From Verrucomicrobiales bacterium (GTDB lineage Bacteria > Verrucomicrobiota > Verrucomicrobiia > Verrucomicrobiales > DEV007), in contig PAPL01000029.1 of NCBI GenBank assembly GCA_002708885.1, positions 26,236 through 42,760 of the forward strand: 16,525 nt of DNA. Direction: 5' to 3'. The position numbers and the translations under genes were made by a program. The notes beneath the pieces were generated by a model. It ran no database searches. It had not been told where the DNA came from and saw nothing but the letters and a program-made list of their open reading frames with translations. Below, one piece after another: positions 1 through 7,396 of the stretch; positions within the stretch are counted from its first letter, which is position 1, and every line of letters starts with the position of its first letter.

Positions 1-97
1 CTGAGGCTTTCTATTGAGATATCTAGTCTCATGGATTCATTGTAAGGCTTTGTGTATTGCCTTAGAAGCGATTTCGGCTCACTTTTGCCAAGTACAA

Positions 98-1672
98 ATG
101 AGAAGATCTTACCGTCTATTTATTCTATCCTATTCAATGTTTTTGACTGCATTTGCATTTTTATTCACTTCTATCCTGTCTTTCAGTTTATCCGCCAAGG
201 AAGGCCCGCCAAACATACTTTTTATTCTTGCCGATGATTTGGGTTATGGCGATGTGGGTTGTTATAATACGGAGTCGAAAGTGCCTACTCCTCATCTCGA
301 CCAGCTAGCACTTGATGGAATCCGGTTCACTGATGCGCACAGTCCTTCTACGGTATGCACTCCGACACGTTATTCTGTTTTGACCGGTAGGATGGCTTTT
401 CGTACGGGAATGAGGGGCGTTTTTACAGGAGCAGGGGGGCCTTGTATGATTGAAGAGGGTAGGATGACAGTCGGGGGAATGCTTCAGGAACGTGGCTATA
501 AAACGGCCCTCATCGGAAAATGGCACGTTGGTATGACTTTCTATGATAAGGAAGGAAAGCCAATTAATAAAAATGGTCTCGAGCCGGTTAAAAGAATTGA
601 TTATTCAAGAGCAATTCCAGACGCGCCAGTGCACCGAGGCTTTGATTTTTTCTATGGTAGTGTTTGCTGTCCTACGACGGACTGGCTCTATGCCTTCATA
701 GAAGGTGACCGAATTCCCGTGCCTCCAACGAAAATAATTGACCGAGGTCCGCTTCCTAAGCATCCATATTCGCAGGATAATCGGCCAGGCATGATAGCTC
801 CCGGCTACAAGATGGAGGAGATCGATTTACAGTTCCTTGATAAGAGTTTGGAATTTCTTGAACAACATGCGCAGGCCAAAGAGAATGCTCCTTTCTTTTT
901 ATTTCACTCGACTCAGGCCGTCCATTTACCTTCTTTTCCCGCTGATCAATTTAAAGGAAAAACCAAGGCCGGTCCGCATGGTGATTTTATTTTTGAGTTG
1001 GACTATATTGTTGGTGAACTTCTAGGGGCCCTTGATAAGCACGGATTTGCTGAGAATACTCTGGTCATTTTTTCGAGTGATAACGGACCGGAAGTTCCGA
1101 CTGTCCTATCGATGCGTAACGATTACAACCATGACGGTGCCAGGCCGTGGAGAGGAGTCAAAAGGGATAACTGGGAAGGGGGTCATAGGGTCCCCTTCAT
1201 TGCCCGATGGCCCGGTAAGATTAAGCCCGGTTCGACAAGTTCTCAGACCCTTTGTCTGACTGATCTAATGGCAACTTATGCTGCTATTACCGGCGCCAAG
1301 ATTCCCGAGAATGCTGGTGAGGACAGTGTAAACATGCTACCTGCTTTACTCTCAGATGACCGAGGTGAACAGATTCGCAAATACACATTGCATCAGACAA
1401 TCAGTCTTGCGTTGGCCATTCGGCGTGGTCCATGGAAGTACCTTGATCATAAAGGGTCCGGAGGAAATAACTATACTCGTGCCGGTCGTTGGGGGATGAA
1501 AAAGTACATCGTTCCGGAAAAGGCGCCTCAGGCTCCTGGTCAATTATATAATCTAAACAGTGATCCCGGAGAGACCGAAAATCTGTACTATAAAAATCCA
1601 GAAATCGTTAAAGAATTAAAAGGCAAACTTGAGCAATTCAAAGAGAGTGGCCGGAGCGCACCTCTTTTTTGA
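98..1672 (+). CDS. Secreted formylglycine-dependent sulfatase (arylsulfatase A type)
   Basis: This is a type I sulfatase, expected to hydrolyse sulfate esters (aryl or carbohydrate sulfates) outside the cytoplasm. I chose the ATG at 98, giving 524 aa, because it puts a basic n-region (MRRSYR) ahead of a hydrophobic signal segment at about residues 7-33 ending LSA. An in-frame TTG at 14 would add 28 residues with no signal character, and the ATG at 137 is a possible alternative. Metal-site residues D46-D47 sit in the ILADDLGYGD motif. The CTPTR motif carries Cys87, the residue converted to formylglycine, followed by the LTGR signature. GKWH (K141, H143) and SSDNGPE (D328, N329) supply further active-site residues. 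Length and motif order are normal for the family. The natural substrate cannot be read from the sequence; a sulfated polysaccharide is a guess from lifestyle. No formylglycine-generating enzyme lies in the window. The stop is 4 bp from the stop of the convergent next gene. Confidence 0.93.
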   Translation: MRRSYRLFILSYSMFLTAFAFLFTSILSFSLSAKEGPPNILFILADDLGYGDVGCYNTESKVPTPHLDQLALDGIRFTDAHSPSTVCTPTRYSVLTGRMAFRTGMRGVFTGAGGPCMIEEGRMTVGGMLQERGYKTALIGKWHVGMTFYDKEGKPINKNGLEPVKRIDYSRAIPDAPVHRGFDFFYGSVCCPTTDWLYAFIEGDRIPVPPTKIIDRGPLPKHPYSQDNRPGMIAPGYKMEEIDLQFLDKSLEFLEQHAQAKENAPFFLFHSTQAVHLPSFPADQFKGKTKAGPHGDFIFELDYIVGELLGALDKHGFAENTLVIFSSDNGPEVPTVLSMRNDYNHDGARPWRGVKRDNWEGGHRVPFIARWPGKIKPGSTSSQTLCLTDLMATYAAITGAKIPENAGEDSVNMLPALLSDDRGEQIRKYTLHQTISLALAIRRGPWKYLDHKGSGGNNYTRAGRWGMKKYIVPEKAPQAPGQLYNLNSDPGETENLYYKNPEIVKELKGKLEQFKESGRSAPLF

Positions 1673-1676
1673 TATC

Positions 1677-2681
1677 TTAAATTCCCAAATAAAGATCCCT
1701 TCCCTTGGCAAGTGCGGCAATTTTTCTATCCGCGATGCTTCTCTTTAACATCCAGAAGCCGCAGTCAGGATGGATGTATTTGACTCTTCCTTGACCGAGG
1801 GCCTTCTCGGCCTTTTCGATTGATTGAGCAATTTCATTTGGAGTCTCTATGTGATTCACTTTAATGTCTACGACACCAATACCGATACCTGTCTCAGGTT
1901 TAATCTCCTTCAAAGCTTCAAGATCTTCATCTGGCCGATGAGCAAGTTCCAGTACCAGATGATCGCATTGAAGAGAATTAAGAAAATCGATTAGGGGCTT
2001 CCACTTACCTGACTGTATTGTCTGACCACCGTAATTTCCGAAGCAGAAATGAACAGCGGTATTTCCATCGAATGCGTTGAGGACTCTGTTGATTGCCTCA
2101 GCTGCGAGTGGTCCATGCTCGGGGCTACCGGGTATATTGGCTTCATCGACCTGAAGACATTCGCATGGGCAACTTTTGACTTGCTCGGCCAGTACGTCCG
2201 CAATTGCCAATGTCAGGGCATCAAAGTCTTTATAATGATTGTCCAGAACTGTTCTCGAGAGCATGTAAGGACTAGTCACTGTAAATTTAAAATCTCCCCC
2301 CGATACGGAACCTGCACGCGAGCAATCCTCTATCAGGTTAAGTGAACCACTATTCAGGGCAGATCGAACCACTGCTGCCGGTTTGGCCCGGAATCCCATT
2401 TCCTGTTTGTCTCTGAACGCCTCGGTGTCATTCCTACCGATCTCACTATCACATCCTCCCATTGGCTTTAGAAAATATTCAATCATCCCATTAGTGTCCG
2501 GATGATTCACATCGAAACGATAAAGTTCCCCATCAGTCGGTAAATCGATGCCTGAGGAACGTTGTGTATCGAAAATGACCCGAGTCGCATCAATGAGGGC
2601 CTGCTCTGATGGTAGGGCTGACAGCCATTGCGGTACGGGATATGATCCGACAGTTGTGGTTAGGATACTTGGTGCACTCAT
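1677..2681 (-). CDS. Core-type MetE-like zinc methyltransferase (UROD/MetE superfamily)
   Basis: This 334-aa protein corresponds to the C-terminal catalytic half of cobalamin-independent methionine synthase and lacks the N-terminal half. Such proteins move methyl or alkyl groups to or from a thiolate bound to zinc, usually homocysteine or another thiol. The expected zinc ligands are present: H211 and C213 in VHFCFG, E245 in VLELAH, and C307 in HPDCGF. The VGSYP motif (11-15) near the start and the VDE motif (178-180) are typical of the fold. It is cytosolic, with no signal peptide. It is the last gene of a reverse operon, starting 12 bp after the symporter stop, so it probably acts on what the symporter imports. 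It may therefore be a catabolic demethylase or thiol transferase rather than the cell's methionine synthase. That is inference; a methylcobalamin-dependent core MetE is the main alternative. Confidence 0.85.
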   Translation of the reverse strand: MSAPSILTTTVGSYPVPQWLSALPSEQALIDATRVIFDTQRSSGIDLPTDGELYRFDVNHPDTNGMIEYFLKPMGGCDSEIGRNDTEAFRDKQEMGFRAKPAAVVRSALNSGSLNLIEDCSRAGSVSGGDFKFTVTSPYMLSRTVLDNHYKDFDALTLAIADVLAEQVKSCPCECLQVDEANIPGSPEHGPLAAEAINRVLNAFDGNTAVHFCFGNYGGQTIQSGKWKPLIDFLNSLQCDHLVLELAHRPDEDLEALKEIKPETGIGIGVVDIKVNHIETPNEIAQSIEKAEKALGQGRVKYIHPDCGFWMLKRSIADRKIAALAKGRDLYLGI

Positions 2682-2693
2682 GGGATAAATTAT

Positions 2694-4292
2694 TCAGGAA
2701 AGGTCACGTTCAAAACTTTCGATATGGGATGGTTCAACTTTTCGGGTCAATTTACTGACAATGGCAAAGACTAGCACGTTAAATGTAACTGCCAAGCAAC
2801 CAAGATCGATTAAGCGCTTAATGTATTGAATGTCTTTGTCAGAAGAGAATATGAAAGTTGCCAGAACGACTGCTCCGCCAGTACACATGCCGGCGATGGC
2901 TCCGGTCCGGGTCCCTTTACGTATGTAAAGGATGTCAATTGCTGCAGGAACTAACTGACAGGAGAATGCCATGGCGAGGAAAAAGAATTGGGCAATGGTT
3001 TGAAGAAGGCCCTTTCCAAAGTTAGTATTTTCTCCAAGAGAAACAATGCCAAGAGCTATTGCGGTCGTGATTATAATTACAACACGGCCAACCCATGCAC
3101 GTTGTTTTTCATTGGCATTTGGATTAATTCGATCGTAAAAATCTCTCGTAATGACTCCTCCGAGGGCATGGAGGTTACTATCAGCAGTACTCATAGAGGC
3201 CGCCATGATTGCCACCATGATGATTGATACCAAGATGATTCCAAGGCCTCCAAGCATTGCGGGTAACTGTTCGCTTAACATAAAGACTGCAATCTGATCT
3301 GGTTTATTGAGCCCTTCAGGCAAATTCTCTGCTGTCAGTGCCAGACTGGGATCAATGGGTGGATGCACCGCTCTGCCTACCAAACCAACGAGCATCACGC
3401 CGAAAAGGAAGCACGCCGGTAAAACGACGGCAAAAATCACGGCACTTTGACGTAGTGTTTTTGAAGACTTTGCGGCGTAAAAACGCATCCATTGTGCTGG
3501 TTGAACGATACTCGCCAGTGAGCCAAATAAGCAGAAAGTGAGGATCCACCATGGGTTCCACTTGGATTCTGCTGGGTCATGCATTGTGAGTTGCTTAGAG
3601 TCAAGATTAGCGACCTCACTAAAGAATTTTTCGACCCCTCCTAAACTTATCATCACTGCAGCACCGGCCAGTAAAGCGCCTGACAGAAGTAGAAGACCTT
3701 GCAGTACATCAGTCCATGCAACGGAACGCATTCCGCCGACCAGCACGTAAATTAGGGTCACTAGAGAGAGAGCAGCTGCACCAAAGTCGAACATATTTTC
3801 ACCGAACAGTTGTTGAGCGAGCATTCCACCGGCTTTGATCTGAATGATAATGTATGGAAGGACATAGAGTATACCCAGAACTGCCACGACGAAACGGATT
3901 CCGGTCCCACCGTAATATCCTGCTATCATGTCTCCGGGAGTCACATAGCCTCTGGCCTGACCGAGTTTTCGTATTCCGTTTCCGAGTAAATAGACGGCTG
4001 CTCCAGCGACTGGTAAATTCAATGCAAGGAACATTGAGGAGATGCCATTCTCGTAGACTAGACCGGGAAAACCAAGTAGGGCAACGCCCGAGAAGAAAGT
4101 GGCCATGATTGTCAGTGAGGTGACCAGTAATCCCTGTCCTCTTCCCGCAAGATAATAGTCCTCCTCAGTGCCTTTGCTTTTCAGGTACCCGAAAATGCCC
4201 AGTCCGAGTAGGATTAATAAATAGATGACTAGGACAATTTTCGGAGTGTGCCCAAGATCAGTACTAGATAGCAAAATGATCAGATCACTCAT
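2694..4292 (-). CDS. Sodium:solute symporter, SSS family
   Basis: This is a 532-aa inner-membrane secondary transporter with about 13 hydrophobic helices, expected to import a small solute with Na+. Two family signatures are visible: GGMRSVAWTDVLQG at residues 186-199, and SMSTADSNLHALGG (366-379) followed by RDFYDR, the segment that supplies the Na+-site Ser/Thr residues in characterised members. The early YYLAGRG segment (46-52) is also typical. The start codon overlaps the end of the upstream 81-aa membrane gene by 8 bp, and a purine-rich AAAGGGG lies about 7 bp upstream, one of the few good ribosome-binding sites here. The MetE-like gene follows 12 bp downstream. SSS substrates (proline, pantothenate, sialic acid, sugars, choline and others) cannot be assigned by eye. 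The neighbours suggest a methylated or acidic organic compound, which is inference. Confidence 0.92.
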   Translation of the reverse strand: MSDLIILLSSTDLGHTPKIVLVIYLLILLGLGIFGYLKSKGTEEDYYLAGRGQGLLVTSLTIMATFFSGVALLGFPGLVYENGISSMFLALNLPVAGAAVYLLGNGIRKLGQARGYVTPGDMIAGYYGGTGIRFVVAVLGILYVLPYIIIQIKAGGMLAQQLFGENMFDFGAAALSLVTLIYVLVGGMRSVAWTDVLQGLLLLSGALLAGAAVMISLGGVEKFFSEVANLDSKQLTMHDPAESKWNPWWILTFCLFGSLASIVQPAQWMRFYAAKSSKTLRQSAVIFAVVLPACFLFGVMLVGLVGRAVHPPIDPSLALTAENLPEGLNKPDQIAVFMLSEQLPAMLGGLGIILVSIIMVAIMAASMSTADSNLHALGGVITRDFYDRINPNANEKQRAWVGRVVIIITTAIALGIVSLGENTNFGKGLLQTIAQFFFLAMAFSCQLVPAAIDILYIRKGTRTGAIAGMCTGGAVVLATFIFSSDKDIQYIKRLIDLGCLAVTFNVLVFAIVSKLTRKVEPSHIESFERDLS

Positions 4293-4530
4293 TGTCTTGC
4301 CCCTTTCCCCATAAAAAACGTGCAGCGACGATAATCACTGCCGCTTCGACAAAGAACCAGAGAACAGCCCAGACGTACAGGGCAGGCATACCGAACCAAA
4401 ATTTAGCCTCTGATCCCGGAGGATTAATCATTAATGAGCCGGGCCCCGGACCCATCACTAATGCGAATAGGAATATTACGACCAAGGCAAAAGCCATGGT
4501 TCTGTGTTTTTGCTGTTTGTGGCCAGGCAT
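4285..4530 (-). CDS. Small two-helix membrane protein, probable accessory partner of the SSS symporter
   Basis: This 81-aa protein has two hydrophobic helices, at about residues 12-30 and 46-70, joined by a Gly/Pro-rich loop (GPGPG, then NPPG). The first helix is preceded by basic residues (HKQQKHR). It is the first gene of the operon and shares 8 bp with the symporter gene (ATGAGTGA), which implies translational coupling. The arrangement resembles known small membrane proteins encoded just before SSS transporters, such as the YhdT-PanF pair and DUF3311-type proteins. I infer a role in assembly or function of the transporter but cannot assign it to one of those families by eye. The loop sequence GSLMINPPG, followed by FWFGMPALYVW, is distinctive and would serve as a search handle. 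It is too hydrophobic and too well placed to be a chance reading frame. Confidence 0.75.
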   Translation of the reverse strand: MPGHKQQKHRTMAFALVVIFLFALVMGPGPGSLMINPPGSEAKFWFGMPALYVWAVLWFFVEAAVIIVAARFLWGKGQDNE

Positions 4531-4609
4531 AGTGTCTGATAATCTTTTATTTCAAACGAACATGAGTAAATTGTCGATTCTGTAATTGAGTCGCATGTTC
4601 ATTTAAAAG
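4531..4609. promoter_or_regulatory. Divergent promoter region with a 7 bp dyad
   Basis: This 79 bp gap separates the start of the reverse symporter operon from the forward enolase-superfamily gene, so both promoters should lie here. It is AT-rich. GAACATG at 4558-4564 and its reverse complement CATGTTC at 4594-4600 form a perfect inverted repeat 36 bp apart, roughly 3.5 helical turns, which could be two half-sites of a shared operator. A 7 bp dyad in a gap this size is not strong evidence alone. I see no convincing -35/-10 pair. Confidence 0.35.
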
Positions 4610-6064
4610 ATGTCAATTATCATAGAGAATTTCGAGTTTCGTACCCGTCCAATGAGAACGCGGTTCCCATTCCGATATGGAATTGCCGCTATGACTGAGC
4701 TTCCGCATGTTTTTCTCCATATTACGGTCAACTTGAACGGGGAAAGAACTGATGGCATTGCATCAGAGGGATTGCCACCCAAGTGGTTCACCAAGAATCC
4801 ATCAACGCGCTTCGAAGAGGACTTGCCTCAAATGCACCGGGCCTTGGAGAAGGCGGTTTCTTTTGGGTTGAATCAAGAATCGGAATCGGTTTTTTCATTA
4901 TGGCAAAAGATTTATCAGTTTCAGGAAAGTTGGGCCAATGCTGAAAAGATCCCTCCTCTCCTTGCTCATCTTGGCACTTCATTAGTAGAGAGAGCACTCA
5001 TTGATGCTTTTTGTCGGGGAACAGGACATAGTTTTGCTGAGGCCCTTAGGACCAATGAATTCGGTATCGCATTAGATTCCATTCATCCTGAGCTGGGGAG
5101 ACTTGATCCTATAGAATGGTTGCCCCAGGAACCTGAAAAATCACTAATTGCACGTCATACTATTGGACTTGGAGATGCTCTCACTGCAAATGATATTGAG
5201 AAGGAGGAGCTTTGCGATGATGGATTGCCTCAGGCATTGGATGATGCGATTCGGTATTATGGCCTCACTCACTTTAAGGTGAAACTTTCGGGAAATCTGG
5301 AATCTGATTTACTGAGATTGAAAAACATTGCGCAAATGCTTGGCCAATTGGTTCCGGAATTTAAATTCACTCTTGACGGTAATGAACAGTATCCAAATGT
5401 CATGGCTTTCCGGGAACATTGGGAACAATTCTTAAAGGATCCGATCTTAGAGAGTTTCCTTGGTGATTCACATTTACTTTTTGTTGAGCAACCCATTCAC
5501 AGGGACTTTGCTCTTCACGAATCAGTCAGAGAGGAGATAGAATCCTGGGATTCCGGACCAGCAATTATCATTGATGAATCGGACGGTGAACTGGACTCGT
5601 TACGCAGAGCCATCGAGTTAGGTTATCGCGGAACGAGCCATAAGAATTGTAAAGGTGTATTCAAAGGGATTGCCAATGCCTGTCTCCTCGAATCTTTGCG
5701 ACGAGAAGGAACTGGGCCATGGATCCTGAGCGGGGAGGACTTGGCAAATGTTGGTCCCGTGGCTCTTCTCAATGACCTTGCGGTAATGTCTTCATTGGGC
5801 ATTCAGCACGTTGAACGTAACGGTCATCATTATTTCTCCGGGCTCTCGGTTTTTCCGCGGTCCCTTCAACAGGATATTTGTTCAGTTCATCCAGACCTCT
5901 ATGAGTGGATTGATTCGGGCTTCGCTTCATTGATCATCACAGAGGGTTCAATTCTTACTGAATCTATCATTTCTGCTCCTTTTGGTTGTGGAATGGAATT
6001 GACTAAGGAAATATTGCTTAATTTAGGTGATTCGGGGTTAATTTCCGGTCAATTCAGTGATTAA
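4610..6064 (+). CDS. Enolase-superfamily enzyme (mandelate racemase/muconate lactonising type)
   Basis: This is a 484-aa cytosolic protein of the enolase superfamily, whose members abstract a proton alpha to a carboxylate using a divalent metal, leading to racemisation, epimerisation, dehydration or cycloisomerisation. Visible signatures are a KxK base motif (K223, K225 in FKVKLSG), metal ligands D256 (LDGNEQY), E293 (VEQPIHR) and an acidic cluster D322-E323-D325 (IIDESDGE), then a Lys-rich SHKNCKG (K345, K348) where the second base normally sits. An NGHHYF motif (404-409) lies near the end of the barrel. It is longer than the usual 350-420 aa, with extra sequence between the N-terminal capping domain and the barrel. 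It faces away from the symporter/MetE-like operon across 79 bp and probably shares its regulation. Substrate unknown; an acid-sugar dehydratase or a dipeptide-type epimerase are both possible. Confidence 0.75.
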   Translation: MSIIIENFEFRTRPMRTRFPFRYGIAAMTELPHVFLHITVNLNGERTDGIASEGLPPKWFTKNPSTRFEEDLPQMHRALEKAVSFGLNQESESVFSLWQKIYQFQESWANAEKIPPLLAHLGTSLVERALIDAFCRGTGHSFAEALRTNEFGIALDSIHPELGRLDPIEWLPQEPEKSLIARHTIGLGDALTANDIEKEELCDDGLPQALDDAIRYYGLTHFKVKLSGNLESDLLRLKNIAQMLGQLVPEFKFTLDGNEQYPNVMAFREHWEQFLKDPILESFLGDSHLLFVEQPIHRDFALHESVREEIESWDSGPAIIIDESDGELDSLRRAIELGYRGTSHKNCKGVFKGIANACLLESLRREGTGPWILSGEDLANVGPVALLNDLAVMSSLGIQHVERNGHHYFSGLSVFPRSLQQDICSVHPDLYEWIDSGFASLIITEGSILTESIISAPFGCGMELTKEILLNLGDSGLISGQFSD

Positions 6065-6155
6065 AATTTTTGAGTTAAGGTTAATTTTTAAGTTTTTTAT
6101 GGTGCCAAGCTTTTTTTTAGCCAAGCATTTCAATAATCAATAAAACCTATTTAAA
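6065..6155. other. AT-rich intergenic region with a duplicated GCCAAGC around a T-tract
   Basis: The 91 bp between the enolase-superfamily gene and the ThuA gene are strongly AT-rich. GCCAAGC occurs twice, at 6104-6110 and 6120-6126, flanking eight T residues. I find no stem stable enough to call a terminator. The region probably holds the promoter of the downstream gene. Confidence 0.3.
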
Positions 6156-6920
6156 ATGAATCGAATAGTAACTCTTCTCCTTCTTCCCATATTGGCTTTT
6201 GTTTCAGCTGCGGTGTTTTCATTTGCCGAAGAAAAAAAAGCCGCCGCCCCCATCAAAGCTTTGCTAGTCACTGGAGGCGGATATCATGATTACAAGGGCC
6301 AGGAAAAGATCTTAACTGAGGGGGTCAGTAAAAGGATTCCGGTCACTTGGGGCGTCATTCATCAGGACGCTAAAGGTACTAAGGAGGCTCTCAGTAAGAA
6401 GGGTTGGGCCGATGATTATGATATTGTGGTATATAACTTGTGCCACGCTCATGAAACGGATGCTTCTTTTGTGGAGTCCCTTGCAAAAATTCATGATTCA
6501 GGTAAGCCCGCTGTAGCAATTCATTGTTCCATGCATTCTTATCACTGGAAAATTCCAGGTAAGACCAAGCACTGGCCTGCAATGCTTGGGGTCACATCAC
6601 CTCGGCATGGAAGACATGCTCCAATTACCGTCACTAATGTAAAGCCGGAGCATCCGGTCATGAAGGGATTTCCTAAACAGTGGGTCACACCTAAGGGGGA
6701 GCTTTATCATATCGATAAGACTTGGCCATCAGCCACGGTATTAGCTAAGGGATCTATTGATAAAGGTAAATCAAGTCATGACTGCGTCTGGGTCAATCAA
6801 TATGGAAAGGGTAAGGTTTTTGGTACTACCTTGGGACATCATAATGAAACAATGCAGGCCAAAGAATATTTGAACATGGTCAGTAATGGAATTCTTTGGG
6901 CCACTGACCGCATTAAATAA
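6156..6920 (+). CDS. Secreted ThuA-domain protein (glutamine-amidotransferase-like fold)
   Basis: This 254-aa protein starts with a typical signal peptide: a short basic start (MNR), a hydrophobic stretch at about residues 4-20 and a likely cleavage site near residues 24-25 (SFA-EE). The mature part matches the ThuA/trehalose-utilisation domain family, a class I glutamine-amidotransferase-like fold abundant in Planctomycetes, Verrucomicrobia and Bacteroidetes, often near sugar-degrading genes. Landmarks are TGGGYHDY (39-46), AIHCSMHSYH (121-130), GELYHID (181-187) and GKGKVFGTTLGHHNET (217-232), in the order expected for the family. The biochemical activity of these secreted ThuA proteins is poorly known; a sugar-related role is assumed from family context. 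The gene stands alone, convergent with sufU with 12 bp between the stop codons. Confidence 0.85.
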   Translation: MNRIVTLLLLPILAFVSAAVFSFAEEKKAAAPIKALLVTGGGYHDYKGQEKILTEGVSKRIPVTWGVIHQDAKGTKEALSKKGWADDYDIVVYNLCHAHETDASFVESLAKIHDSGKPAVAIHCSMHSYHWKIPGKTKHWPAMLGVTSPRHGRHAPITVTNVKPEHPVMKGFPKQWVTPKGELYHIDKTWPSATVLAKGSIDKGKSSHDCVWVNQYGKGKVFGTTLGHHNETMQAKEYLNMVSNGILWATDRIK

Positions 6921-6921
6921 T

Positions 6922-6942
6922 TACTGAATTAATTATTCAGTA
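6922..6942. terminator. Possible weak bidirectional terminator hairpin
   Basis: A perfect 8 bp inverted repeat, TACTGAAT (6922-6929) and ATTCAGTA (6935-6942), with a 5-base loop lies between the convergent ThuA and sufU genes and covers the sufU stop codon. The stem has only two G:C pairs and no clean T-run follows on either strand, so it would be weak; it may simply reflect AT richness. Confidence 0.3.
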
Positions 6943-7382
6943 GTAGTCACATTATTTCCTTTAATGGCTGCTTCGAGGGCATGCCATGCAAGGGTAGCGC
7001 ATTTGATTCTTGCGGGAAATTTACGAACTCCAACTAGCGCGGCCATGTCACCGTGTTCTACCAGATCGATTTCCGGTTCTTCATCTCCTGTTAGCAGGAT
7101 CTTTGTCTCTTCAATGAGTTTTTCTATTTCACTTACTGTTTTCCCCTGAATCATTGTGGTCATTATTGACCCGGAAGCTCGTGAAATGGCACAGCCTTCT
7201 GTGCTACAGGCAATTTCATCGACCTGTTCATCTCCTTTCCGGAGATAAACGGTTAACTTATCACCACACAAAGGATTGAAACCATCTGCCTGATGAGTGC
7301 ACGGGATCAACGGTTCGCCGTTCCTTGGACGCTTATTATGAGCAAGAATAATTTCTTGATAAAGGTCGCTCAAATCTTCCAT
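6933..7382 (-). CDS. sufU: Iron-sulfur assembly sulfur acceptor SufU
   Basis: This 149-aa protein of the SufU branch of the IscU/NifU family works with SufS. It takes the persulfide sulfur from the desulfurase on a zinc-bound cysteine and passes it to the SUF machinery for Fe-S cluster building. The zinc-ligand set is complete: C39 and D41 in NPLCGDKL, C64 in EGCAIS, and C128 in RIKCATLAWHAL. The segment between C64 and C128 has the length seen in SufU rather than in classic IscU. It lies 14 bp downstream of sufS in the same reverse operon, the usual pairing. SufB, SufC and SufD are not in the window. It is cytosolic, with no signal peptide. Confidence 0.94.
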   Translation of the reverse strand: MEDLSDLYQEIILAHNKRPRNGEPLIPCTHQADGFNPLCGDKLTVYLRKGDEQVDEIACSTEGCAISRASGSIMTTMIQGKTVSEIEKLIEETKILLTGDEEPEIDLVEHGDMAALVGVRKFPARIKCATLAWHALEAAIKGNNVTTTE

Positions 7383-7396
7383 TCAGTTAGTTGTGC

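Noticed and set aside
14..97. N-terminal extension of the sulfatase from a TTG at 14
   Set aside because: The added 28 residues have no signal-peptide or domain character, and the ATG at 98 places a proper signal sequence at the N-terminus.
2049..2345. 98-codon forward reading frame opposite the MetE-like gene
   Set aside because: It lies wholly antisense to a well-supported gene, and its predicted protein has no domain-like pattern.
4292..4585. 97-codon forward reading frame opposite the small membrane protein gene
   Set aside because: The reverse-strand frame gives two clean membrane helices and couples to the symporter; the forward frame gives a low-complexity, unstructured peptide.
6104..6126. 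Rho-independent terminator at the T-tract after the enolase-superfamily gene
   Set aside because: The flanking GCCAAGC copies are direct, not inverted, so they cannot form a stem; only a 3 bp pairing is available around the T-run.
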